From assembly GCF_020783655.1 (NCBI RefSeq), contig NZ_JAJGQH010000022.1:1-64000 (forward strand): a DNA stretch of 64,000 nt, written 5' to 3'. Shown here one piece after another: positions 1-8,454 of the stretch. Numbering within the stretch: the stretch's first letter is position 1; the number at the start of each line of letters is the position of its first letter. The notes below the pieces were generated by a model. That model had not been told where the DNA came from. It saw nothing but the letters and a program-made list of their open reading frames with translations, and did not search any database. The position numbers were made by a program, and so were the translations under genes. This stretch comes from Xanthomonas melonis (GTDB lineage Bacteria; Pseudomonadota; Gammaproteobacteria; Xanthomonadales; Xanthomonadaceae).

Positions 1-891
1 GCGGCCGTGTAGGCCTGCCCGGCGGTGCCGGCCGGCAGGGTGGAGGCCGGCAGCACCAGGTTCGGCCCGGCCACCGTCAGCGCATAGGCCTGCGCCCCGG
101 TGAAGCCGTTCGCGTCGGTGGCTTCCACGGTGAAGTTGAAGGTGCCTTCCACCGTTGCCGTGCCGGACAAGCTGCCGGTGCCGGCCAGGGTCAGGCCGGC
201 CGGCAGCACGCCGCCGCTGAGCGCATAGGTGTACGGCGCCGTGCCGCCGCTGGCGCTCAGTGCCTGGCTGTAGGCGGTGCCGCGCGTGGCGCCGGGCACG
301 GTGGTCGGCGCGATCACGACCTGCGGGGCGGCGATGCTCAGCGAATAGCTGCGCGATGCCTGCGCGGCCGGGCTGGGCGTGCTGTCGGACACGGTGAGCG
401 TGAAGTTGAAGGTCCCCGCCACCGTCGGCGTGCCGCTCAGCCCGCCGCTGGCCGGATCCAGCGTGACGCCCGCAGGCAGCGCGCCCGCGCTCAGCGCATA
501 GCTGTACGGCGCCGTGCCGCCGCTGGCCGGCGTGATCGCGGCCGTGTAGGCCTGCCCGGCGGTGCCGGCCGGCAGGGTGGAGGCCGGCAGCACCAGGTTC
601 GGCCCGGCCACCGTCAGCGCATAGGCCTGGGTCCCGGTGAAGCCGTTCGCGTCGGTGGCTTCCACGGTGAAGTTGAAGGTGCCTTCCACCGTTGCCGTGC
701 CGGACAAGTTGCCGGTGCTGGCCAGGGTCAGGCCAGCCGGCAGCACGCCGCCGCTGAGCGCATAGGTGTACGGCGCCGTGCCGCCGCTGGCGCTCAGTGC
801 CTGGCTGTAGGCGGTGCCGCGCGTGGCGCCGGGCACGGTGGTCGGCGCGATCACGACCTGCGGGGCGGCGATGCTCAGCGAATAGCTGCGC
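1..891 (-). repeat. 537-bp near-identical tandem repeat within the Ig-like gene
   Basis: Bases 1-354 realign with 538-891 at a period of exactly 537 bp (179 codons, two He_PIG domains). I count about five differences over roughly 350 bases; similarity falls off sharply after 354/891. The period is a multiple of three, so gain or loss of a unit keeps the frame. This points to recent duplication or gene conversion. The repeat continues off the left edge, so the copy number is unknown. Confidence 0.9.
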
Positions 892-3137
892 GTGGCCTGC
901 GACGGTGTGCCGCCGGTGCTGTCGGTCGCGGTGACGCTGAAATTGAAGGTGCCCACAATGGTCGGCGTGCCGTTCAGCGCACCCGTGCTGGCCGAGAACG
1001 TCATCCCTGCCGGCAGCGCGCCGGCGGTGATCGCGTAGGTGTAGGGCGCAATGCCGCCGGTGGCCGGATTGATCGCGCTGGCATAGGCCTGGCCTGCGGT
1101 GCCGGCCGGCAGGGCGGTCGCCGGCAGGGTCACGGTCGGCCCGGCCACCGTCAAGGTGTAGGCACGGCTGCCGGAGGTCGGCGTGCCACTGTCGGTCGCG
1201 GTCACGGTGAAGTTGAAGGCGCCACTGGCGGTCGGCGTCCCCGACAGCACGCCGGTGCTGCTCAGGGTCAGCCCTGCCGGCAACGCACCAGCGGTGATCG
1301 CGAAGCTGTACGGGGCGGTGCCGCCACTGGCGAGCAGGTTCTGGCTATACGCCGTGCCAGCGGTGGCTGCCGGCAGCGAGGCGGGCGCGACCGTGACCAT
1401 CGCGTCGTCGTTGAGGATGGTCGCCGTGCCGGTGGCACGGGCGATGGTTGCGCCGCTGGCACCGGACAACCCCAGCGAGAAGGTCTCGTCCGGTTCCACC
1501 GTGGTGTCGCCGTTGACGGTGACCGTGACGTTTTGCGCGGTGACTCCGGGAGCGAAAGTCAGCGTACCGGAACCGGCGACGTAGTCGCTGCCGGCGCTGG
1601 CGCTGCCGTCGGCAGTGGCGTAGTTGACCGTGACCGTCTGGCCGCTGGCGGCGCTGAGGCTGACCGCGAAGGTCGCCGTGGTGGTTCCGCTATTGCCTTC
1701 GGCCACGCTGATGTCGCCGACCGACAGCGCCGGCACCGCATCGTCGTTGACGATGGTGCCCAGGCCCTGCGCATCGGCCACGTTGGCGCCGCTGACATTG
1801 CTGACATTGACGAAATAGGTTTCGTCCGGCTCGTTGAGCGTGTCGCCGTTGATCAGCACGGTGAAGGTCGCGCTGCTGCTGCCAGGGGAGATGAGCAACC
1901 CGCTCTGGCTGGAGGCCACGTAATCCACCCCCGCGCTGGCGGTGCCGTTGGCAGTGGCGATATCGAAGCTAACCCCACCGGCCGGCGCCGGGCTGCTCAG
2001 CGAAACGGTGAAGGTCGCGTTGGTGGTGCCGGCGTTGCCCTCGTTCACCGACACATCGTCGATGCTCAACGCAGGCAGGTCGTCGTTGAGGATGGTGCCG
2101 ATGGCGCTGGCCGGCGAGCCGATGCTGTAGCCGCTGCCTGCGGCGAGCGTCAGCACCACGGTTTCGTCGGGCTCGGCCGTGCTGTCGGCGGTTGGATTGA
2201 TCGTGATCGTGCCGCTGGTCTGCCCGGCCGGAATCACCAGCGGCGAGCTGACCGCCGCGTAGTCGGTGCCCGAGGTCGCGGTGCCGCCCACGCTGAAACC
2301 GATCGACACGGGCGATACGGGTGCCTGGCTCAGGTTGACGGTATAGACCAGATTGGTGGCGCCATCTTCGCTGACGCTGGCCGGAGACACGCCTATGCTG
2401 GCGACCGGGAAATCGTCGTTGACGATGGTGGCGGTGGCATTGCCGGGGTTGCCCGGTGAATAACCGGTACCGGAAGCGACGGTGAAGGTCACCGTTTCGT
2501 CCGGCTCCACCGTGGTATCGGCGACCGGCGTGACGCTGAAGCTGGCGGAGGTGGCGTTGGCCGGCACCACGATGCTGCTCATCGCACCGGTGTAGTCGGT
2601 GCCGCTGGTAGCGGTGCCGCTGCGGGTCAGGTTCACCGTGGTGGCCGAGCTGTTGGTCTGGCTCAGCGTCACCGTGTAGACGAACGACGCGCCGCTGTCC
2701 TCGTTGCGGCTGGCCGGGGTGACCGCGATGCTGGCGGTGCGCGAGGGATTGATGGTGATGTTGAAGGTGACGAGGTTTTCATCCTCATCGTTCAACTGGA
2801 ACGTGTCCGATGTGGCGGAGTTCCCGTTGTGCGTATAGGTCACCGTCTGCCCGCTTGGTGACTGCGGATTGACGACCCGGGTGCCGTTGGCGGGTTCGAT
2901 CGTGCCATTGCCTTCGCCCATGCCGATGTCGGCAGGTCCATCGCAGTTGCTGACATCGAACGTGTGCGACCCGCCTTGATTGATGGTTGCCGTGAGGGGA
3001 CTCGGGCAATAGACCGAGGTCCCCTGCTGAGCCATGGCTTGGCCGGACAGCAGGACCGCCCATGCGAACATCACCAGCGTCAACACCCACCGCAGCGATG
3101 CAGCGCCGTGCGTTCTACGCGTCCAGGACTTTTTCAC
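1..3137 (-). CDS. Secreted Calx-beta / Ig-like (He_PIG) repeat protein, C-terminus outside window
   Basis: The reading frame stays open from a GTG at 3137 to the window edge, giving about 1045 residues without a stop. An AGGGG lies about 7 bases before the GTG. Residues 1-36 look like a signal peptide (Lys/Arg start, hydrophobic core, AMA cleavage site). A beta-rich N-terminal domain covers about 40-130. It is followed by four Calx-beta-like domains (about 135-563), each carrying the GTA..GTDY, EPDET and terminal NDD signatures. From about 565 to the edge run Ig-like He_PIG repeats of about 90 residues (GTAYSQ, SGGTAPY, LPAGLTL, SGTPT, FNFTVTATD). Such architectures are usually secreted or surface adhesin-like proteins, so adhesion or surface display is inference. 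The gene is divergent from three tail-collar genes. The C-terminus, which would show the anchoring or export signal, is not visible. Confidence 0.85.
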   Translation of the reverse strand, partial: MKKSWTRRTHGAASLRWVLTLVMFAWAVLLSGQAMAQQGTSVYCPSPLTATINQGGSHTFDVSNCDGPADIGMGEGNGTIEPANGTRVVNPQSPSGQTVTYTHNGNSATSDTFQLNDEDENLVTFNITINPSRTASIAVTPASRNEDSGASFVYTVTLSQTNSSATTVNLTRSGTATSGTDYTGAMSSIVVPANATSASFSVTPVADTTVEPDETVTFTVASGTGYSPGNPGNATATIVNDDFPVASIGVSPASVSEDGATNLVYTVNLSQAPVSPVSIGFSVGGTATSGTDYAAVSSPLVIPAGQTSGTITINPTADSTAEPDETVVLTLAAGSGYSIGSPASAIGTILNDDLPALSIDDVSVNEGNAGTTNATFTVSLSSPAPAGGVSFDIATANGTASAGVDYVASSQSGLLISPGSSSATFTVLINGDTLNEPDETYFVNVSNVSGANVADAQGLGTIVNDDAVPALSVGDISVAEGNSGTTTATFAVSLSAASGQTVTVNYATADGSASAGSDYVAGSGTLTFAPGVTAQNVTVTVNGDTTVEPDETFSLGLSGASGATIARATGTATILNDDAMVTVAPASLPAATAGTAYSQNLLASGGTAPYSFAITAGALPAGLTLSSTGVLSGTPTASGAFNFTVTATDSGTPTSGSRAYTLTVAGPTVTLPATALPAGTAGQAYASAINPATGGIAPYTYAITAGALPAGMTFSASTGALNGTPTIVGTFNFSVTATDSTGGTPSQATRSYSLSIAAPQVVIAPTTVPGATRGTAYSQALSASGGTAPYTYALSGGVLPAGLTLASTGNLSGTATVEGTFNFTVEATDANGFTGTQAYALTVAGPNLVLPASTLPAGTAGQAYTAAITPASGGTAPYSYALSAGALPAGVTLDPASGGLSGTPTVAGTFNFTLTVSDSTPSPAAQASRSYSLSIAAPQVVIAPTTVPGATRGTAYSQALSASGGTAPYTYALSGGVLPAGLTLAGTGSLSGTATVEGTFNFTVEATDANGFTGAQAYALTVAGPNLVLPASTLPAGTAGQAYTA

Positions 3138-3385
3138 GTTCAACCCCTTGAGAGCGCCACCCCGGCGCTGGCACGTTCCTCGTGCCTGAAGGCAATGCCG
3201 CCATGGAGAACACCCCTGGCATCGCGAGCGCATTGAAACAGGAACTGACTGCAAGTTAAAGAACAAAAAATTAATACTTCATTCCAGTTCTGATGCAGCG
3301 CGGCTTGCCGCATGCAGGCTGGGCAGGTATGTGTACGAATGTCCCCGACACACGGTCGGTGGGTTACCTACGCAGGGAGATCTGG
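3138..3385. promoter_or_regulatory. Divergent intergenic region between Ig-like gene and collar gene 1
   Basis: This 248-bp gap separates two divergently transcribed genes, so it should hold both promoters. A clearly AT-rich stretch (about 3256-3290) stands out in otherwise GC-rich DNA. I could not assign -35/-10 pairs with confidence. Confidence 0.3.
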
Positions 3386-3931
3386 ATGAGCGAGTTCTTC
3401 ATTGGTCAGGTCATGCTGACCGGTTTCGCCTTCGCCCCGAAGTATTTCGCGCAGTGCAACGGACAGCTGCTTCCGATCAATCAGAACCAGGCATTGTTCA
3501 GTCTGCTCAGCACCCGCTATGGGGGGGACGGCAGGACCAACTTTGCCCTGCCGGACCTGCGTGGGCGCACGCCGATGGGCTACGGGCCCTCGGCCGACCC
3601 GGCATGGCAGCCGCCGGCAATGCCCATCGGTCAAGCCGCCGGCGCTGAGACGGTGACGTTGGTAACCGATAACCTGCCCCCGCATACCCATCTGATGGAG
3701 TGCAGCAGCGCCAACGGCGACAACCGTCTGCCCACCGGCCGCCTGTTCGCCAACAACGTTGCCACCACCGGAACCGCGCACGCGCTGTATGCCGCGCCCG
3801 GCGCGGTGGTGCCGCTGGCGCAGTCCACCGTCGCCGACAGCGGTGGCAGCCAGGCGCATCCGAACCTGCAGCCGTACACCGCGATCAATTTCTGCATCGC
3901 GCTGTCCGGCATCTTCCCCTCGCGCAGCTAG
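3386..3931 (+). CDS. Phage tail-collar (microcystin-dependent protein family) protein 1
   Basis: The 181-residue protein starts at ATG 3386, preceded by AGGGAGA about 5 bases upstream; a longer upstream frame exists but lacks a good ribosome site. The N-terminal half is a phage tail-collar domain: GQVMLTGFAFAPKYFAQCNG, then LLPINQNQALFSLL, YGGDG and FALPDLRGRTP. The middle carries LPPHTH, and the C-terminus ends in a block PYTAINFCIALSGIFP that is shared with the next two proteins. There is no signal peptide or membrane segment. Bacterial members of this family (COG4675, MdpB) have no settled function. It is the first of three tandem paralogues and divergent from the Ig-like gene. No other tail genes lie nearby, so this is not an obvious prophage. 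Confidence 0.85.
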   Translation: MSEFFIGQVMLTGFAFAPKYFAQCNGQLLPINQNQALFSLLSTRYGGDGRTNFALPDLRGRTPMGYGPSADPAWQPPAMPIGQAAGAETVTLVTDNLPPHTHLMECSSANGDNRLPTGRLFANNVATTGTAHALYAAPGAVVPLAQSTVADSGGSQAHPNLQPYTAINFCIALSGIFPSRS

Positions 3932-4000
3932 GCGCATCCGCATCCAGGCGTGCAACGCGCAGCGATGCGCGATGGCGCCTCATCGACCAGGAAGAATCTC

Positions 4001-4528
4001 ATGGGCACTCCCTTCATCGGCGAAATCCGCATGTTCGGCTTCGGCCGCACGCCCGACGGCTGGCAGGCCTGCGACGGCACGCTGCTGCAGATCGCCGAGT
4101 ACGAGCCGCTGTACGTGTTGTTGGGCACCGCCTACGGCGGCAACGGCACCAGCACCTTCGCGGTGCCGGATCTGCGCGGCCGCCTGCCGGTCCACCAAGG
4201 ACAGGGACCAGGACTCAGCAACTATGTGCTCGCCCAGCGTGCCGGCACCGAAACGGTGACGTTGACCGAGCTGCAGATGCCGGCGCACACACATACCGCA
4301 CAGGCCACGACCGCGCCGGCCACAGCCGCCGCGCCCACCGGCCTGCTGCCGGCCGCCGTCAACGGCGGCTTGTTCTACACAAGCGATCTCACCGGCGCCA
4401 GTACCTTGGCGATGTCCGCGCAGAGCACATCCTTCGCCGGTGGCAGCCAACCGCATGACAATCTCATGCCGACACTGACGGTGCAGTACTGCATCGCCAC
4501 CACCGGCATTTTCCCGCAACAGGCATGA
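4001..4528 (+). CDS. Phage tail-collar (microcystin-dependent protein family) protein 2
   Basis: 175 residues from ATG 4001, with AGGAAGA about 5 bases upstream. It has the same architecture as its upstream neighbour: a collar domain at the start (GEIRMFGFGRTPDGWQACDG, then EPLYVLLGTAYGGNG and FAVPDLRGRLP), a PAHTH segment in the middle, and the C-terminal block QYCIATTGIFPQ. It begins 69 bases after gene 1, on the same strand, so the three are probably cotranscribed. The central region is the most divergent part between the paralogues and may be the specificity or insertion segment (inference). No export signal is seen. Confidence 0.85.
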   Translation: MGTPFIGEIRMFGFGRTPDGWQACDGTLLQIAEYEPLYVLLGTAYGGNGTSTFAVPDLRGRLPVHQGQGPGLSNYVLAQRAGTETVTLTELQMPAHTHTAQATTAPATAAAPTGLLPAAVNGGLFYTSDLTGASTLAMSAQSTSFAGGSQPHDNLMPTLTVQYCIATTGIFPQQA

Positions 4529-4588
4529 TCTTCTGCGCCGCGCCGACTTGGCGACGGCATGCATCCGCTCCAGCGAAGGAACCCGCTC

Positions 4589-5125
4589 ATGACCGAACCC
4601 TATATCGGCGAAATCCAGCTGTTCGGCTTCGACTACAACCCGTATGGCTGGGCACTGTGCAATGGCGCCGTCCTGCCGATCACGCAGAACACCACGCTGT
4701 ATTCGCTGCTCGGCATCGCCTACGGTGGCAATGGCTCCAGCACGTTCCAGTTACCGAACTTCACCGCGCGCGCCGGCTGCCAGCAGGGTCCGGGCCCAGG
4801 TCTGACCCAGCATGCGCTGGGCAGCAACTTCGGCTCCGCCGATGTCAGCCTGTTGAGCACGCAAATCCCGATGCACCAGCACACGATCAACGCCGCCTCG
4901 CAATCCGATGCGACGAAGAGAACGGGGACGCCTGCAAGCGGTGTCGCCTTGTCGACATTGAGCGTGAACACCGAACGTCCGTTCCTGGCGGTCGCGCCCA
5001 GCAGTCAGTTTTCGCCAACCATGCTGCAGCCCACCGGCACCGGCCTGGCGCACGAGAACCGGCAACCCTACCTGGCGATGAATTTCTGCATCGCGCTGCA
5101 GGGCAACTACCCGGTGTTCAACTAG
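4589..5125 (+). CDS. Phage tail-collar (microcystin-dependent protein family) protein 3
   Basis: 178 residues from ATG 4589, with GAAGGA about 8 bases upstream. Collar domain signatures are GEIQLFGFDYNPYGWALCNG, LPITQNTTLYSLLGIAYGG and FQLPNF. In place of the DLRGR motif of the first two copies it has NFTARAG, so it is the most diverged collar. The C-terminal block PYLAMNFCIALQGNYPVFN is conserved. It starts 60 bases after gene 2 and ends 2 bases before the likely start of the acetyltransferase, consistent with one transcription unit. Function is unknown, as for its paralogues. Confidence 0.85.
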   Translation: MTEPYIGEIQLFGFDYNPYGWALCNGAVLPITQNTTLYSLLGIAYGGNGSSTFQLPNFTARAGCQQGPGPGLTQHALGSNFGSADVSLLSTQIPMHQHTINAASQSDATKRTGTPASGVALSTLSVNTERPFLAVAPSSQFSPTMLQPTGTGLAHENRQPYLAMNFCIALQGNYPVFN

Positions 5126-5127
5126 CA

Positions 5128-5682
5128 ATGCCAATGCCCGGGCGCGTGACGCAGGCCAGAACTCAGTCGCCGCTCTGTGCAAACGCACCGGCCGCAGCGG
5201 ATCTCAAGCTGCGGCCGGAGCAGGCCGACGATCTGGCCTGGTTACAGGATCTGTACGCCAGCACCCGCAGCGACGAGCTGGCACCGGTGCCGTGGCCAGA
5301 GGCGACCAAGCGCGCCTTCCTGCAGCAGCAGTTCGCCCTGCAGCACGCGCATTACCGGCAGCACTTTGCCGGTGCCGATTTTTCGATCGTGCAGATGGGG
5401 GACCTGCGCATCGGCCGCCTGTACCTGCACCGCCCTGCCACGCATCACACGCTGGTGGATATCAGCCTGCTGCCGCAGTGGCGTGGCCAGGGCATCGGCT
5501 CGCAACTGATCGGCCATGCGCAGGCGATGGCGCGCGATGCCGGATGCGTGCTGTCGTTGCACGTGCTGCACGCCAACCCGGCCGCGCAGCGCCTGTATGC
5601 CCGCCATGGTTTCGTCGCCGGGCCCAGCAACCAGACCCATCTGCAGATGCACTGGCATCCGCACGATCACCGGCTGGATTGA
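5128..5682 (+). CDS. GNAT-family N-acetyltransferase
   Basis: 184 residues from ATG 5128 (a second in-frame ATG lies at 5134). The start follows the stop of collar gene 3 by 2 bases with no clear ribosome site, so translational coupling is likely. The GNAT acetyl-CoA loop is visible as LPQWRGQGIGSQLIGHA. It is followed by the beta5/alpha4 region LHVLHANPAAQRLYARHGF, which is typical of the fold. The acceptor substrate cannot be inferred. Its position straight after three collar proteins suggests it may modify one of them, or simply shares their regulation (inference). It converges on the DUF6916-like gene with a 21-bp gap. Confidence 0.85.
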   Translation: MPMPGRVTQARTQSPLCANAPAAADLKLRPEQADDLAWLQDLYASTRSDELAPVPWPEATKRAFLQQQFALQHAHYRQHFAGADFSIVQMGDLRIGRLYLHRPATHHTLVDISLLPQWRGQGIGSQLIGHAQAMARDAGCVLSLHVLHANPAAQRLYARHGFVAGPSNQTHLQMHWHPHDHRLD

Positions 5683-5703
5683 ACATGTTCGGTCGACGGC
5701 ACT

Positions 5704-5991
5704 TCAGTTGAAGACGGCCTGATACAGAAACCCGTCGCGCTCACGCGCCACCGGGACCAGGAAGATGCCGATCTCGCCCAGCCGCGCGTGACGCATCTGG
5801 TAGGTCTGCTGCGGGAACAGGAAGGCCGACCCGTTGCGGAACAGCAACGAGAACGGCGCACGCTGCGAAGTGCGCGTGGCCTGCAAGGGCCGCGCCTCCA
5901 CCAGCACGAACGGCACCTCGCCGTCGTTCAATGCAGCGGCAAAGGTCTCGTTGACGCTGCCGGCGAAATGTTCAAGCGTCAACAACTCCAT
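5704..5991 (-). CDS. DUF6916-like small protein
   Basis: 95 residues from the ATG at 5991; AGGAG sits about 6 bases upstream, which decides this start over longer frames. The protein begins with MELLTLEHFAG and contains ..FSLLFRNGS.., a Gln-Gln-Thr-Tyr segment and a C-terminal GEIGIFLVPV..YQAVFN. This resembles the DUF6916 family, whose function is not known; I recall such proteins near bacterial tail-collar genes but cannot verify that here. There is no signal peptide or membrane helix. It is convergent with the acetyltransferase and so is transcribed towards the collar cluster. Confidence 0.6.
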   Translation of the reverse strand: MELLTLEHFAGSVNETFAAALNDGEVPFVLVEARPLQATRTSQRAPFSLLFRNGSAFLFPQQTYQMRHARLGEIGIFLVPVARERDGFLYQAVFN

Positions 5992-6368
5992 GGAGCACTC
6001 CTGCAGCGACGAGGTAGCGTGAATCCTCGCGTCTTGTCGCTGGTCCGACAAGATGTCGGCACCGGCAACGCGACGCATTCGACAGATCGGCACGGACCAG
6101 CGAGCGACACGCGACAGCTCACGCGCACCGACATCCATGCGCGCCACCGACCCAAGGCGCCGCACGGACACGCGATGCTCCCTACTGCAGCGTACGTTGC
6201 GCGCGTGGCCGGGGTTTGCTGCGTTGCAGGACACGCTGTTACGCAGATCGCGTCATCGATGCCCACATCGTGGGTGCGGCGAATGCGACAATACTGCACG
6301 CGGCGGTTCGGTTATGTTCAGCCGTGTGACCGCTACTCTATCGCGTTGGAATTCTGTTAAAGGCCTCG
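5992..6368. other. 377-bp intergenic region before the mla operon
   Basis: This gap lies between the divergent DUF6916-like gene and mlaF, so it should carry both promoters. No supported ORF is present. The 60 bases before mlaF are relatively AT-rich (6310-6360), and AAAGG just before the mlaF ATG is a plausible ribosome site. I see no clear operator. Confidence 0.4.
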
Positions 6369-7163
6369 ATGACGGCGTCCGCCTCCCCTGTCGTGCAATT
6401 GTCCGATGTCCGTATCGATCGCGGCGGGCGTGCGATCCTGCGCGACGTTTCGCTGCAGGTGCCGCGCGGCAGCATCACCGCCGTCCTCGGGCCATCGGGC
6501 AGCGGCAAGTCCACACTGCTGGCCGCGTTGACCGGCGAACTACGCCCGGTGGCGGGTACCGTCACCTTGTTCGGCGATGCCATCCCACACGGGAGTCGCG
6601 CGCTGCTGGAGATGCGCCGCAATGTCGGCGTGCTGTTGCAGGGCAATGGCTTGCTGACCGACCTCAGCGTGGCCGAGAACGTCGCCCTGCCCCTGCGCAC
6701 CCACACCCGCCTGCCACGTCCGGTGATTGACCGCCTGGTGCAGATGAAGCTGCATGCAGTGGGTTTGCTGGCCGCAGCCGATGCATGGCCGCGCGAACTG
6801 TCCGGCGGCATGGCCCGACGCGTGGCGCTGGCGCGTGCGCTGGCGCTGGATCCACCGCTGATGATCTACGACGAGCCGCTGACCGGGCTGGACCCGATCG
6901 CCTCGGGCGTGATCATGAGCCTGATCCAACGCCTCAACGACAGCCTGGGCCTGACCAGCATCATCGTCAGCCACCATGTGCACGAGACGCTGCCGATCTG
7001 CGATCAGGCGGTGGTGATCGCCAACGGCGGGATCGTGTTCGCCGGCACGCCGGCGCAGCTGCAGGACAGTGGCGACCCGCTGGTGCGGCAATTCCTGCAC
7101 GGACAGCCGGACGGCCCGATCGCCTTCGACGCCGCGCCGCGGCGCGCACGGAGCGCTGCCTGA
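6369..7163 (+). CDS. mlaF: Phospholipid ABC transporter ATP-binding protein MlaF
   Basis: 264 residues. This is the cytoplasmic ATPase of the MlaFEDB inner-membrane complex that moves phospholipids between the inner and outer membranes. Walker A is GPSGSGKS (41-48), the Q-loop Gln is at 91, the signature LSGGM at 144-148, Walker B LMIYDEP at 164-170, and the switch His lies in SHHVHE (201-206). AAAGG precedes the ATG. It is the first gene of mlaFEDCB-mlaA; its TGA overlaps the mlaE ATG by one base (ATG at 7163), indicating coupled translation. Length and motifs are normal for the family. Confidence 0.95.
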   Translation: MTASASPVVQLSDVRIDRGGRAILRDVSLQVPRGSITAVLGPSGSGKSTLLAALTGELRPVAGTVTLFGDAIPHGSRALLEMRRNVGVLLQGNGLLTDLSVAENVALPLRTHTRLPRPVIDRLVQMKLHAVGLLAAADAWPRELSGGMARRVALARALALDPPLMIYDEPLTGLDPIASGVIMSLIQRLNDSLGLTSIIVSHHVHETLPICDQAVVIANGGIVFAGTPAQLQDSGDPLVRQFLHGQPDGPIAFDAAPRRARSAA

Positions 7164-7912
7164 TGGCCTTCGTCGAATCGATCCGCAGCCTCGGCCGCGC
7201 CGGCCTGTTCTCGCTGACGGTGTTGCGCGGCTCGCTGCCCAGCGGCGACTTCCTGGGCGAACTGGTGCGCGAGATCTACAAGGTCGGCGCGCGCTCGCTG
7301 CCGATCATCGCGGTGGGTGGCGCCTTCGTCGGCCTGGTGCTGACCCTGCAGGGCTACCGCACGCTCACCACCTATGGTGCCTCCGACGCGTTGTCCACCC
7401 TGCTGGGGCTGTCGCTGTATCGCGAACTGGCGCCGGTGCTGACCGCCTTGTTGTTCATCGGCCGCGCCGGCAGCTCGATTGCCGCCGAGCTCGGCCTGAT
7501 GCGCGCCACCGACCAGATCAAGGCGCTGGAGCTGATGGCCATCGACCCGGTGGCCAAGGCGGTGGCGCCGCGCTTCTGGGCGGCGGTGCTGACGGTGCCG
7601 CTGCTGACCGGGGTGTTCTGTTCGCTGGCCATCACCGGCGGCTATTTCGAAGCCGTGCACGTGCTGGGCATCGACAACGGCACGTTCTGGTCGGGGCTGA
7701 GCAACAGCGTCGATTTCTGGGACGACTTCGGCGTGGCGATGCTCAAGTCGGCAATCTTCGGGGGCACCGCCGCGCTGGTGGCCGCCTATGTGGGGTTCCA
7801 TGCCGAGCCGACCATCGAGGGCACCTCGATCGCCACCACCCGCGCGGTGGTGAATGCCTCGCTGCTGGTGCTGATGTTCAACTTCGTCCTTTCTGCAATG
7901 TTGTTTAGGTGA
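7163..7912 (+). CDS. mlaE: Phospholipid ABC transporter permease MlaE
   Basis: 249 residues, the expected size for MlaE. It is the integral-membrane permease that docks MlaF and the MlaD hexamer. The family hallmark is visible as LYRELAPVLTALLFIGRAGS followed by SIAAELGLMRATDQIKAL, plus several hydrophobic segments (around 45-70, 85-105, 140-165 and 195-245). The ATG overlaps the mlaF stop. A longer upstream frame exists but runs through mlaF and is not used. Confidence 0.95.
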   Translation: MAFVESIRSLGRAGLFSLTVLRGSLPSGDFLGELVREIYKVGARSLPIIAVGGAFVGLVLTLQGYRTLTTYGASDALSTLLGLSLYRELAPVLTALLFIGRAGSSIAAELGLMRATDQIKALELMAIDPVAKAVAPRFWAAVLTVPLLTGVFCSLAITGGYFEAVHVLGIDNGTFWSGLSNSVDFWDDFGVAMLKSAIFGGTAALVAAYVGFHAEPTIEGTSIATTRAVVNASLLVLMFNFVLSAMLFR

Positions 7913-7920
7913 GATAGCCC

Positions 7921-8454
7921 ATGGCCATGCGTGGACCACGACTCGAATTCGCTGTCGGCGCCTTTTTGCTGCTGACCCTGGCCTCGCTGCTGGTGCTGGC
8001 GGTGGCCTCGACCAACCAGCGCTGGGGCTTCGGCTCCAGCCAGTACACCCTGATCGCGCGCTTCAGCCAGATCGGCCAGCTGCGCGCGCAGGCGCCGGTG
8101 AAGATCGGTGGCGTGACCATCGGCAAGGTGTCCGACATCAGCCTGGATCCGACCAAGTTCGATTCGGTGGTGACCCTGTCGCTGGACACCAAGTACAAGG
8201 ACCTGCCTGCCGACACCTCGGCCGGGATCTTCACCAGCGGCCTGCTGGGCGAGAGTTATATCGGATTGCAGCCGGGCGGCGATCCGGAAACGCTCAAGCC
8301 GGGCGAAGAAATCGGCTTCACCCAGCCGGCGGTGGATCTGCTGCAGCTGGTCGGCAAGTACATGTTCAGTGGCGGCGGTGATAAATCCGCTGCAGACGGC
8401 CAGGCCGCCCCGCCTGCCCAGCCCGCTTCTCCCTCTACGGAACCGCACCAATGA
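7921..8454 (+). CDS. mlaD: Outer membrane lipid asymmetry protein MlaD (MCE domain)
   Basis: 177 residues. One N-terminal membrane helix (about 10-30) is followed by a single MCE domain (about 39-117: YTLIARFSQIGQLRAQAPVK, GVTIGKVSDISLDP, then LLGESYIGLQPG). MlaD forms the periplasmic hexameric ring that receives lipid from MlaC. The C-terminal tail (about 150-177) is Ala/Pro-rich and probably disordered. It starts 8 bases after mlaE, and its TGA overlaps the mlaC ATG (8451-8454). Confidence 0.95.
   Translation: MAMRGPRLEFAVGAFLLLTLASLLVLAVASTNQRWGFGSSQYTLIARFSQIGQLRAQAPVKIGGVTIGKVSDISLDPTKFDSVVTLSLDTKYKDLPADTSAGIFTSGLLGESYIGLQPGGDPETLKPGEEIGFTQPAVDLLQLVGKYMFSGGGDKSAADGQAAPPAQPASPSTEPHQ

Noticed and set aside
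1533-2459. About 308-codon plus-strand frame opposite the Ig-like gene
   Set aside because: Shadow of the repeat protein; it repeats in step with the Calx-beta domains and has no ribosome site.
3386-5125. A prophage or tailocin at the collar genes
   Set aside because: There are collar domains but no tube, sheath, baseplate, terminase, lysis or integrase genes in the flanks.
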